A stretch of 20,206 nucleotides of DNA, from assembly GCA_047611425.1 (NCBI GenBank), contig JBLFWJ010000040.1:1-20206 (forward strand), written 5' to 3'. Position numbers and translations under genes: made by a program. Position 1 is the stretch's first letter, and every line of letters starts with the position of its first letter. Under the pieces are notes generated by a model. The model was not told the DNA's origin. It made no database searches and was given only the letters and a program-made list of their open reading frames with translations. This document shows positions 8,007 to 15,258 of the stretch, one piece after another. The stretch is from JBLFWJ01 sp047611425. GTDB lineage: Bacteria; Bacteroidota; Bacteroidia; UBA10329.

Positions 8007-8228
8007 TTACTTCTTAGGCTTATGAACCTTCGATTCCTTTTGCCATTTTCCGTTTATCAACTCACCAAGAACAATTACTTCTTTGGTGCGCTCATATTCT
8101 TCGATAGCATGTTGAAGTGTTACTTCATCGTCTCTTCGGATTTTGATACCCGACTTAGAACCGATGTTTCTCACTTCCACGTAAAATCCGTCTTTTAATT
8201 TCTTCGGTTTAGTTGGAGGTCTTCCCAT
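8007..8228 (-). CDS. Small basic conserved-type protein of unknown function
   Basis: The ATG at 8228 gives a 73-residue protein beginning MGRPPTKPKKLKDGFYVEVR. An upstream in-frame start at 8300 would add a hydrophobic, unconvincing extension. The N-terminus is proline- and lysine-rich, the middle (KSGIKIRRDDEVTLQHAIEEYERTKEV, about residues 25-51) looks like a short strand followed by a helix, and the C-terminus is basic. I recognise no named domain. The GRPP-type start recalls small nucleic-acid-binding proteins, but this is inference only. It follows the flavoprotein gene in the same orientation and precedes a terminator, so it may be the last gene of that unit. Confidence 0.65.
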   Translation of the reverse strand: MGRPPTKPKKLKDGFYVEVRNIGSKSGIKIRRDDEVTLQHAIEEYERTKEVIVLGELINGKWQKESKVHKPKK

Positions 8229-8307
8229 GGCCGCAATGTATAAAAATTGTATTATCCTATAGTCTTTTTTTGTAACAATTGCAAATAAAGAATTGTTCAC
8301 AATGGGA

Positions 8308-10008
8308 TTACCCTTTTTTCCTAAGCACTTCAGCAGGTGTTAGACTTTGTTTCCAATTGGCCAAATATGGCTTTAGCATATTGGAACCCTCCAACTCATT
8401 TAGATCTGCATTCTGATCAAAATAATTAGCCAACAGCTGGAATAATTCGGGTGAATCTTTCTTTAGAAGTAGCAATGTGGCGTTGGTCGCAGCCTTTACT
8501 GCGATTGGCACGCCTCCGCCAAGTTCGGCCCAATGCCCACCTAATAAAAGGTTCTTCACCGGGGTTTGATAGTGAGCAACCTTTGCTTGCATATTCTTCT
8601 TTCCAGGTCGAGCTCCCATAATGCTACCGGCATAATTTCCAGTGTATCGTTCGTGGGTAATCGGAGTAGCGATATCACAATAAAGGATGTGCTCTGACAA
8701 TCCTGGTGCGAAGGCCTTCTCCACCCTTTTGACTAGAATGTCAGCGTATTCCTTTTTGAATTTTTTGTAAGCATCTCCTCTGGTTCGCTTTCCATTTTCG
8801 CCTATCTCGGTTTTCCAATAGTCTTCATATTCTAAATGACCTGCAACGTAAATGGTCAGCGTCCCATGTCCATCAGGACTTAAAGATGGGTCCCTCAAGC
8901 TAGGTGCTAGAACACTGATGCCAGCCGTGTGTGGATTTCCATCTCCATATACCTTTCGTGGTAATCCTTCTTCGGCCAAATACAGCATCTCATCTCCAAA
9001 ACCCAACGATCCTACCGTACAATCAAGCGCCAATTGCACCGTCACCGATGAGCTGTACAATTCTGCATCCTTCAGTTTATCAATAAGAGACGAGGGCACG
9101 GTTCCTTTCGGCAACATGCGCTCGTACAACGCCATCACGTCACACGCTGCAATGATATAATCGCTTTTTATCGTTAAGTCAGTCTTGTTATTCTCAACTA
9201 CAACACCCTTTGCTGTATTATTTTCGACTAGAACCTCTTTGACTTTGGTACGGTAAAACACTTCACCACCCATTTGTGCGGTAGCATAATTCAACCACTC
9301 TGGAATAACCTGACTACCGCCATGTGGTGGACGTTGATAATCGCTGTAATATGCCCAGGCAATCGGGACTAAGCAAGACAGCACATCTGGCTCAGTACAG
9401 AAAACTTCGTGTAGCTGCTTTTCCTTGAAATATCGATTAAGACCTTTTGTAATACCTGCATCACCTGAGTAGGCAATATGCTTAATGAACGGTAAAGCGA
9501 ATCGTAATCGCTTCATTCCCGCCAATGCCTTACCAAAGAGATTCATTGTCTCCGTTGATCGAAACAACTCCGAAGCACGATCGAAAGATCTACCCAACTT
9601 CTTGGCATCCTCGAAAAAACGAATCAATCCTGCCTTTTCATTTGGGAACTCAGCGATCCACTCATCCCTCAGTTTATCCGGGTCGGATGTAAGCAAGTAA
9701 TTGAACTTCGTGCCTACAAATCGTTTGATTACATCCTGTGTAACCGGTCGAGGGTGATCAGTACCAATCAGGTCGAACACCTTTGTAACCATTCCTTTTG
9801 GCCCGCATTGATTCAACCAATGAATGGCGCTATCAAATCGAAAGTTCATCCGTTTGAAGCCTGCCAAGTAGCCTCCGGGCCGCGTATCCATCTCCAAAAC
9901 ACAGACACTCTTTCCTGCTCGGCACAGCAACGCAGCTGCTGTAAGACCAGCAACCCCCGCTCCTATCACCACTACATCGTACTCCTTCTTTGGTTCTATA
10001 TTCTTCAT
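8308..10008 (-). CDS. FAD-dependent phytoene desaturase/carotenoid isomerase/RetSat-like oxidoreductase
   Basis: A 566-residue flavoprotein. The N-terminal dinucleotide-binding motif is VVVIGAGVAGLTAAALLCRA (residues 12-31), with Glu39 at the ribose-binding position, and RPGGYLAGF follows as in the carotenoid-isomerase family. The C-terminal FAD motif is NLLLGGHWAELGGGVPIAVK. Family members act on polyenes (phytoene or zeta-carotene desaturases, CrtISO, retinol saturase) or related lipids. No crtB/crtI neighbours are visible, so a carotenoid role is not established. No transmembrane anchor is evident. It is transcribed away from the M28 peptidase gene across an 83-base divergent gap and is probably followed by the small protein gene at 8228. 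Confidence 0.87.
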   Translation of the reverse strand: MKNIEPKKEYDVVVIGAGVAGLTAAALLCRAGKSVCVLEMDTRPGGYLAGFKRMNFRFDSAIHWLNQCGPKGMVTKVFDLIGTDHPRPVTQDVIKRFVGTKFNYLLTSDPDKLRDEWIAEFPNEKAGLIRFFEDAKKLGRSFDRASELFRSTETMNLFGKALAGMKRLRFALPFIKHIAYSGDAGITKGLNRYFKEKQLHEVFCTEPDVLSCLVPIAWAYYSDYQRPPHGGSQVIPEWLNYATAQMGGEVFYRTKVKEVLVENNTAKGVVVENNKTDLTIKSDYIIAACDVMALYERMLPKGTVPSSLIDKLKDAELYSSSVTVQLALDCTVGSLGFGDEMLYLAEEGLPRKVYGDGNPHTAGISVLAPSLRDPSLSPDGHGTLTIYVAGHLEYEDYWKTEIGENGKRTRGDAYKKFKKEYADILVKRVEKAFAPGLSEHILYCDIATPITHERYTGNYAGSIMGARPGKKNMQAKVAHYQTPVKNLLLGGHWAELGGGVPIAVKAATNATLLLLKKDSPELFQLLANYFDQNADLNELEGSNMLKPYLANWKQSLTPAEVLRKKG

Positions 10009-10091
10009 TATTCGAGTTGCCGAAGATGCTGAAAGTTTGAATACCTATCATCTAAGTGAGTGTACGTAATTTGGCCGTTCATCTTCCTTCT
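10009..10091. promoter_or_regulatory. Divergent promoter region
   Basis: The 83 bases between the divergent flavoprotein and M28 peptidase starts must hold both promoters. A TAATTTGG string near 10065, about 20 bases before the peptidase ATG, approaches the Bacteroidota -7 consensus TAnnTTTG but with wrong spacing. No operator-like palindrome was recognised. Confidence 0.45.
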
Positions 10092-11477
10092 ATGAAAAGA
10101 CCAATCCTGCTTGCCTTTCTATGTGTTTTAACGTTTGGATCAACCGCTCAAACCGACTCATTGTTCATCAGAAAGATGTACGATGAAGTTTTGGAGAAAG
10201 GCCATGCGCACGAAAACCTGCGCTCTTTATGCAAAGACATCGGTGCAAGAATAACCGGGTCTGCGGAAGCCGAAATGGCCATTCGATGGGGTAAGGCTTT
10301 GCTTGAATCTTACGACCTTGATACAGTTTACTTGCAAGAATTTCAAGCACCCAGATGGGAACGCGGAACAGAAGAAGTGGGTTGGATCACCAATTCAAAT
10401 GGAGAAATGTACAAGTTGAACATTACAGCGTTGGGTGGTAGCGAGGGCACTGGTGGATTATTGGAAGGCGACATTGTTCCTGTAATGGGGATTGATGAAA
10501 TGAATGCTATGGACCCTGACAAGATCAAAGGGAAGGTTGTGTTCTTCAATCGCCCATTCGATCAGAAATACATAAGAACATTTGAAGCGTATGGTGCATG
10601 TGCTGACCAACGCTGGGGCGGCACGAGTGAAGCTTCAAAACTTGGCGCCAAGGGTGTGATTATTCGTTCTATGGCTACGCCAAAAGACGACCATCCACAT
10701 ACTGGGTCTATGAGTTACGAAGAAGGTGTAACGAAAATAGCGGGAGCTGCAATGAGTACAAATGATGCCGATATTTTGACTGATTGGCTGAGCAAAGGCC
10801 CAGTTCAATTGAGCATGGACATGGATTGTAGAATGATGCCTGAGATTACAACCCATAACGTTATTGGAGAGATTCGAGGGTCGGAAGACAATAAGATTAT
10901 CACGTTTGGGGGTCACCTAGACAGCTGGGATGTGGGTGAAGGTGCACACGATGATGGAGCGGGAATCGTTCATTGTATTGAATCAATCCGACTCATGAAA
11001 AAGCTTGACTACAAGCCAAAACATACGCTACGTATTGTTCTGTTTATGAACGAGGAAAACGGAAACAATGGAGGAAAGAGCTACGCCAAATGGTGTCATG
11101 AAAGAGGTGAAGAACACATCGCAGCTTTAGAAAGCGACCGAGGTGGATTTCTTCCAGAGGGTTTTGATATCAGTGGATCAACCGAGCAGGTGGATTGGGT
11201 GAGAAATCTTACCAAAGTGATGTATGATTTCCGATTGAGCCGCTTCGACCCTGGTTATAGCGGGGTAGATATCAATCCATTAAACGACTACTACCCTGGC
11301 ATGCTTCAATTCGGATTGGAGATAAATTCACAAGCCTACTTCAATTACCACCACACCGAAGCAGATGTATTTGAGGCCGTGAACAAACGTGAACTTGAGT
11401 TGGGCTGTGCAGCCATGTCCTCCATGATTTACTTAGTAGACAAGTACTGGAAACCATTTGAAACGGAGAAGAAATGA
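10092..11477 (+). CDS. Secreted M28-family metallopeptidase (carboxypeptidase Q-like)
   Basis: The ATG at 10092 is chosen because it begins a Sec signal peptide, MKRPILLAFLCVLTFGSTAQ, with cleavage expected near Ala19-Gln20. An upstream GTG (10056) would bury it. The 461-residue protein has a PA-like insert (about 110-260) followed by the M28 catalytic domain. Predicted di-zinc residues are His275 (GGHLDSWDVG), bridging Asp287 (GAHDDGAG), Glu321/322 (MNEENGNNGG, general base plus ligand), Asp349 (ESDRGG) and His421 (NYHHTEAD). This order matches vertebrate carboxypeptidase Q. It should act as an exported amino- or carboxypeptidase. It is a single gene, divergent from the flavoprotein gene and ending in a long hairpin that begins in its stop codon. 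Confidence 0.93.
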   Translation: MKRPILLAFLCVLTFGSTAQTDSLFIRKMYDEVLEKGHAHENLRSLCKDIGARITGSAEAEMAIRWGKALLESYDLDTVYLQEFQAPRWERGTEEVGWITNSNGEMYKLNITALGGSEGTGGLLEGDIVPVMGIDEMNAMDPDKIKGKVVFFNRPFDQKYIRTFEAYGACADQRWGGTSEASKLGAKGVIIRSMATPKDDHPHTGSMSYEEGVTKIAGAAMSTNDADILTDWLSKGPVQLSMDMDCRMMPEITTHNVIGEIRGSEDNKIITFGGHLDSWDVGEGAHDDGAGIVHCIESIRLMKKLDYKPKHTLRIVLFMNEENGNNGGKSYAKWCHERGEEHIAALESDRGGFLPEGFDISGSTEQVDWVRNLTKVMYDFRLSRFDPGYSGVDINPLNDYYPGMLQFGLEINSQAYFNYHHTEADVFEAVNKRELELGCAAMSSMIYLVDKYWKPFETEKK

Positions 11478-11527
11478 TCGAGTAGCCCGCCCCGTCAGTA
11501 AATAACTGACGGGGCGGGCTACTCGAT
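11477..11527 (+). terminator. 23-bp perfect hairpin at the end of the M28 gene
   Basis: The left arm is 11477-11499 and the right arm 11505-11527, with loop AAATA; all 23 pairs are exact and the core is GC-rich. It starts with the last base of the TGA stop. No T-tract follows directly; a run of eight T comes about 20 bases later (near 11546). It is probably a terminator or mRNA 3'-end stabiliser, but is longer and more perfect than usual. Confidence 0.75.
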
Positions 11528-11621
11528 TGGCGATGGTACAGTATTCTTTTTTTTGGAATAAAATTGCTTCTTTTGCTCAACATATATTTATAATCATATA
11601 GTTAATATTCAACTACATAGT

Positions 11622-11882
11622 ATGAAACCAAACGAAATTGCCACCCTATTTTCAGAGTACTTAGAAGAAGGGTCCACGCCAAAAGGGATGAAGGTTCAGT
11701 CCTTTTTTAGTCATCTATCATCTTCTCAAAAGCGCTTGTTAGCGAATAATATTTCAAAGTCCTATGCTTCATATTTACAAGCCGAGAAAGAGAAAGATGT
11801 ATTACAAAGTAAAATGAAAAAGGAGATATCCGAGCTCAAAAAGAGAGCCAAGGAATTAGGGCTAATTATTTCAGAAAAATAG
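11622..11882 (+). CDS. Small hypothetical protein with C-terminal coiled coil
   Basis: 86 residues from ATG 11622, preceded by very AT-rich DNA. The N-terminal half (KPNEIATLFSEYLEEG) is a possible helical pair. The C-terminal third (about 52-80, QAEKEKDVLQSKMKKEISEL) is a charged heptad-like coiled coil. No known domain is recognised and there is no signal peptide or membrane segment. It is isolated: a hairpin lies upstream and the cassette-type repeat downstream, and all following accessory genes run the other way. Its AT-rich composition matches the accessory region, suggesting acquisition with it. Coding status rests on protein-like composition and length only. Confidence 0.55.
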   Translation: MKPNEIATLFSEYLEEGSTPKGMKVQSFFSHLSSSQKRLLANNISKSYASYLQAEKEKDVLQSKMKKEISELKKRAKELGLIISEK

Positions 11883-11956
11883 CAAAAGAGTCGCTTTTGG
11901 ATTTTGAGCAACCATCCGTTGGAAGGTGCCGGATTTTCGTTTGCTTTTGAATTAAC

Positions 11957-12150
11957 GCCAACGTTTGGATTATGGTTAGTACGGATACAGAGTAACGAAA
12001 CTTTCGATAACGCACTTAGCCAAAACTTTTTATTTTGTTTTATCTTTTCATTTTAAAGCCAAATCAAAAAGATTTGGCGGTGGTTGTAAATAGCATTAAA
12101 TTTCGCTAATCACTGAGCACCCTATCTGCCATATATAGTGTTAGTAATTG
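11957..12150 (-). repeat. attC-like imperfect palindrome, copy A
   Basis: About 194 bases between the SRPBCC gene stop and the plus-strand 86-residue gene. On the minus strand it ends in AACGTTGGC (core GTTGGC, plus-strand GCCAAC at 11957-11962). Its other end, CTGCCATATATAGTGTTAG (plus strand, near 12125), resembles the opposite end of copy B. An internal perfect 8-bp hairpin, GCCAAATC/GATTTGGC with an A5/T5 loop, lies at 12058-12078. Shared blocks with copy B include GCCAAAAC, ATTTTGTTTT and ATTTGGCGGT in the same order. This size and fold resemble a long integron recombination site, but the core does not fit GTTRRRY exactly. Confidence 0.7.
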
Positions 12151-12165
12151 TTTATTATTCATTTT

Positions 12166-12660
12166 TTAATTATTTACTACTCCGATAAGTTCTGTATCCT
12201 TATTTCTTAAATCCAGTCCTCCTTCGAGTACTGATTTTAAATTTAATAAGTAGAATGTCCAGCCAAAAGCACATCCAAGTCTTATGTTTTCTTTAGAACT
12301 ATTATCAAGAGGTATTTCGGTTTGAGTTAACTCAACAAGAGTTTGAGTTTTCACAATTGATAATCGAACTTGAACTGTACAATCTCCAGCGAAGGTAAAT
12401 TCGATTAAATCTACTCCATTAACTTCATTTATGATCCCTTCTTCATAGTGATTTTGGGCAAACCAATTCCAATTATAGGAGCCTTCAGTAATAATATTTT
12501 CTGAGGGAAGGATTTCTCTTCCATCTTTTGATAAAAATGTAGCCTTGGATAAGAACCACTTTTCAAGCTCTTCACTTTTTGTCCAACTATTGTATACTGA
12601 TTTTAAATCAGCATTTATTAATACACGCTTTGAAAATTTAGTCCAGTCAAAATTTTTCAT
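12166..12660 (-). CDS. AHSA1-type SRPBCC domain protein
   Basis: 164 residues with the START/Bet v1-like SRPBCC pattern of the AHSA1 (Aha1 C-terminal-like) family. KRVLINADLKSVYNSWTKSE is the N-terminal strand, and EELEKWF follows where the family's typical W-F motif sits. A central beta-rich region (IEFTFAGDCTVQVRLSIVKT) and a C-terminal helix (GWTFYLLNLKSVLEGGLDLR) complete the fold. It has no signal peptide. The family binds hydrophobic ligands or acts in stress and lipid-related roles; no ligand can be assigned. Its ATG lies one base beyond the upstream gene's stop (TGAGATG), implying translational coupling. It forms the second half of a two-gene cassette followed by repeat copy A. Its AT-rich composition differs from the chromosome genes. 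Confidence 0.8.
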   Translation of the reverse strand: MKNFDWTKFSKRVLINADLKSVYNSWTKSEELEKWFLSKATFLSKDGREILPSENIITEGSYNWNWFAQNHYEEGIINEVNGVDLIEFTFAGDCTVQVRLSIVKTQTLVELTQTEIPLDNSSKENIRLGCAFGWTFYLLNLKSVLEGGLDLRNKDTELIGVVNN

Positions 12661-12661
12661 C

Positions 12662-13192
12662 TCAATTGCTAGATTTTACTTTTTTCATTTGATATTCATC
12701 AGCTATAGGTATTCCAAACGTCTTTCCCTCAACAGTTACAAAAAGTGAATCGTCATGTTTTAAGGAATAAACGATTCTATTTGGAAAATCATGCTCACTA
12801 TTTTCGAATATCCAAGTGTTGTTATAGCTTTCTGTAAGAGTAAAAAGAGTGGGTGCATTTCCATCTGAAGTAGAGATATAGCCACAATCACTCCCGATTT
12901 TAATTAAAGATAATTCTTCCTTAAAAATAGTGTCACCATTTTCAACGTAGCACCCAATTCCAATAATCTTGTTCTCGTCAATAATTTTCCATTTTTCGGT
13001 AAAAACTCCATCACCCAAAATTCCTTCCCATTGCCCAGTCAACCAAGAAAACTTCTCCAGTTTTACATTCTTTAAGGCTTGTGGTTGGGAACTGGTAAAT
13101 ACAGTAATCAATGATATTATTATCCAAAGTGACACAGCACATAGAAATCCCAATGTGATGTATTTTACTTTTTTATTTTTGAATATTGTCAT
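12662..13192 (-). CDS. DUF6265-like membrane-anchored protein
   Basis: 176 residues. One hydrophobic segment at about 10-31 (YITLGFLCAVSLWIIISLIT) is an anchor or uncleaved signal. The soluble domain begins FSWLTGQWEG and contains EKWKIIDENKIIGIG, KEELSLIKIG, LFTLTESYNNTWIFEN and EHDFPNRIVY, the order and spacing typical of the DUF6265 family, a lipocalin-like beta barrel common in Bacteroidota. Function is unknown. It is the first gene after repeat copy B on the minus strand and is coupled to the AHSA1-type gene, so the two may act together. Its family call rests on motif recall and is moderately sure. Confidence 0.75.
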   Translation of the reverse strand: MTIFKNKKVKYITLGFLCAVSLWIIISLITVFTSSQPQALKNVKLEKFSWLTGQWEGILGDGVFTEKWKIIDENKIIGIGCYVENGDTIFKEELSLIKIGSDCGYISTSDGNAPTLFTLTESYNNTWIFENSEHDFPNRIVYSLKHDDSLFVTVEGKTFGIPIADEYQMKKVKSSN

Positions 13193-13210
13193 AGTTCCTT
13201 TTTTATTGTT

Positions 13211-13403
13211 GCCAACGGTTAGTATATGGCAAGTAGGGCAGTAGAAAGCGATGAACTTTCAATTTCGCTCTGAGCCAAAACGTTGTATTTTGTTTTTAAT
13301 TTATTCATTCTTAAAAGCCATATTTAAAAATTTGGCGGTCTTAATAAATCGAAACAAATCTTTCGGAAGGCCTTTATTAGCTATGTTTTATACACGTTGT
13401 CGG
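13211..13403 (-). repeat. attC-like imperfect palindrome, copy B
   Basis: 193 bases between the beta-lactamase-fold gene and the DUF6265-like gene. On the minus strand it runs from CCGACAACGTGTATA to TATACTAACCGTTGGC. The ends are mutually inverted (CAACG..TATA against TATA..CGTTG), a terminal imperfect palindrome. An internal hairpin, GCCATATTTAAAAATTTGGC (13317-13336), occupies the place of the copy A hairpin but with different bases, so pairing rather than sequence is partly preserved. Core GTTGGC is at 13216-13211. This matches the familiar Bacteroidota intergenic element with CAACG-type ends, interpreted here as an attC-like site. Confidence 0.75.
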
Positions 13404-13409
13404 AAATAG

Positions 13410-14492
13410 TTATTGATCTTTAATTGTATTGTAAACCAGCTTCTGAAAATCAGTTCTCCAATCACGATTTAGTTTAGTTGTGTTAGCGCAAGCAGTAATA
13501 ACTACACCTCTTTCTGGAAATACGTAAAGCATTGACTGAAACCCCAAAACTCCTCCAGTATGAAAAATCATATTTATGGAATCATTTTGAACAATATCCA
13601 AACCATAGCCGTACTTGACGTCCATTCCCATGTCAATATCTGTAGTATAAGGTGTCATCATTTTACCCAAAGTCTCTTCTGTTAATAATAAATTCGATGA
13701 AAAGGCTTTTTCCAGTTTATAAAGGTCCTCAACTGTTGAATACATGTTTCCTGCACCTCTTTTTATAAGCATATTATCAAAATCAGCATTCACTACATTT
13801 CCATCAGTTGTGATTTCGTATCCTTCTGCTCTATGCATTAATATTTGATTTGGATAATCTCCGCCAGAATTGACCATTCCCACTTTTTCAAATACCTCCT
13901 TTTGAACAAAAGAATCAAATGGCATATTACTAACTTTTTCTATGAGCATTGAAAGAACGAAATATCCTATGTTACTATAATTCATAGAAGTACCAGATTC
14001 TTGCACTAATGGAAGGGTCTGATAAACCTCAAAAGTTTCTTTAATTGTAAGATTATGTTTTGTTTCCAAAAGGTCAGAATGATATGCAAGACCAGATGTG
14101 TGAGTCAATAGTTGATGTATAGTAATTTCTTTCCAAGATACTGGTATATTCGAGATGTATGTGGATAGATGTTCGTTAACATCGATAAGTCCTTTCTCAA
14201 CTAGAATCATGACTGCAATGGCAGTAATCGGTTTAGAAATAGACCCGATTCGAAATTTTGTATCAATTGTGTTTTTTACCAGTAGCTCTCTACTTGCATA
14301 TCCAAAAGAGTTGGAATAAGTGCTTTTCCCATCAATAGCAACTAGTGCATTACCGCTAAAATTTTCAATGCTTTGAAAAAAATCATCAAATTCTTGATAG
14401 TCACCATTAGAAAGTTTTTGCTTATCACTAACATTACAAGAACAGGCTATTGTGATGATTAGCGAGAAGAATAGGAGTTTGTGAAAATTCAT
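13410..14492 (-). CDS. Serine hydrolase lipoprotein of the beta-lactamase/penicillin-binding fold
   Basis: ATG 14492 is preferred to in-frame ATG 14528 and TTG 14555 because it gives a lipoprotein signal, MNFHKLLFFSLIITIACSC, with lipidation at Cys17 or Cys19. The 360-residue class C-like domain carries the SxxK nucleophile motif (Ser84 and Lys87 in RIGSISKPITA), the YxN motif (Tyr172 and Asn174 in MNYSNIGY) and an HTG motif (about 311 in FHTGGVLGF). This fold includes esterases, D-amino-acid peptidases and class C beta-lactamases. The HTGG variant and absence of ampC/ampR context argue for an esterase or peptidase rather than an antibiotic-resistance enzyme. It is followed by repeat copy B and preceded by a GTTGGC core, making a one-gene cassette. 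Confidence 0.88.
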   Translation of the reverse strand: MNFHKLLFFSLIITIACSCNVSDKQKLSNGDYQEFDDFFQSIENFSGNALVAIDGKSTYSNSFGYASRELLVKNTIDTKFRIGSISKPITAIAVMILVEKGLIDVNEHLSTYISNIPVSWKEITIHQLLTHTSGLAYHSDLLETKHNLTIKETFEVYQTLPLVQESGTSMNYSNIGYFVLSMLIEKVSNMPFDSFVQKEVFEKVGMVNSGGDYPNQILMHRAEGYEITTDGNVVNADFDNMLIKRGAGNMYSTVEDLYKLEKAFSSNLLLTEETLGKMMTPYTTDIDMGMDVKYGYGLDIVQNDSINMIFHTGGVLGFQSMLYVFPERGVVITACANTTKLNRDWRTDFQKLVYNTIKDQ

Positions 14493-14624
14493 AAATTGAT
14501 TAAGGCTTATGTATGGTAAATGGTTCATTATTTCGTTTTGTTTAATTATTGCCAACTAGTTTATTAATGCAGATCAACACTAGGATTTACATACATATCC
14601 CTACCAATTTTGAGGGATAAATAT
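14493..14624 (-). promoter_or_regulatory. attI-like junction between integrase remnant and first cassette gene
   Basis: The AT-rich gap between the integrase stop and the beta-lactamase-fold gene. On the minus strand it contains AACTAGTTGGCAATAATT (core GTTGGC at 14556-14551). This matches the 3' ends of repeats B (ACCGTTGGCAACAATAA) and A (AACGTTGGCGTTAATT) at the core and the following bases, but no second palindrome arm is evident. That is what an attI-type site or a truncated repeat would look like. Promoter elements for the cassette were not recognised. Confidence 0.5.
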
Positions 14625-15258
14625 CTAACTGCGAGCTAAAGTTACATGCATTACTTCAATGGGGCTTTTAATCTCACTCAGTTTTTGAGTGCTTACGTGC
14701 GTGTATATTTCTGTGGTTTTACTGCTTTTGTGGCCGAGTAATTCCTGTATGTAACGCAAATCGGTACCGGCCTCTAATAGGTGTGTTGCATAACTGTGGC
14801 ACAGCCAGTGCAAGGTTGCGGGTTTCCGCACTACACTTTTCTTTAAAGCGGATTTAAACACTTGTTGCAAACTCTGTTCTGAGTATGGATTGCCTGCTAT
14901 TTGTCCCTCAAATAGCCATTGCTTTGGGCGATAGTCTCGGTAATAATTTCGCAACATTTCCAGTATAGAAATAGGAAGCGGTGCCAACCGGTCTTTGCGG
15001 CCTTTGGCTTGTTTAATGATGAGTACTCTGCGGTGGTTGTCAATATGCTTAAACCTAAGGCTTAATAGTTCAGACCTTCGCGGTCCACAACTGTATATGA
15101 GACAGAATAGCCTTGTGCTTTAGGTTGGCAATAGGGCGCAATATGGCTTGCACCTCTTCTTTACTCAATACATTCGGAAGTATCCTATCCTTCCGTGGTA
15201 GGATTAGTTTTGTTACGTTTAGTTTCCGACCTTCTATATTGGAAAAGTAATGTTTGAC
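14625..15258 (-). pseudogene. Tyrosine recombinase/integrase remnant (frameshifted, catalytic Arg lost)
   Basis: On the minus strand the 5' piece (about 15258-15105) reads HYFSNIEGRKLNVTKLILPR then RILPNVLSKEEVQAILRPIA, the end of the SAM-like core-binding domain and the linker. After AILS a shift equal to two missing bases (near 15100) moves the rest to another frame. That piece, IYSCGPRRSELLSLRFKHID (catalytic Arg I in RRSELL), continues to the C-terminus with DLRYIQELLGHKSSKTTEIY (His III and nucleophilic Tyr). The HxxR box is HWLC instead of HWLR, a CGC-to-TGC change that removes an essential Arg. Most of the N-terminal domain is gone. The ending THVSTQKLSEIKSPIE resembles integron-type and Xer-like Bacteroidota integrases. 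Inactive. Confidence 0.85.

Noticed and set aside
11957..13403. Canonical integron attC sites
   Set aside because: The cores do not satisfy RYYYAAC/GTTRRRY and the sites exceed the usual length, so they are called attC-like only.
13410..14492. Antibiotic-resistance beta-lactamase
   Set aside because: Only the general serine-hydrolase motifs are present, with HTGG rather than a typical KTG and no ampR-type neighbour; an esterase or peptidase is at least as likely.
14493..14555. Extended starts (ATG 14528, TTG 14555) for the beta-lactamase-fold gene
   Set aside because: They would bury the lipoprotein signal, and the TTG lies on the GTTGGC junction core; ATG 14492 is preferred.
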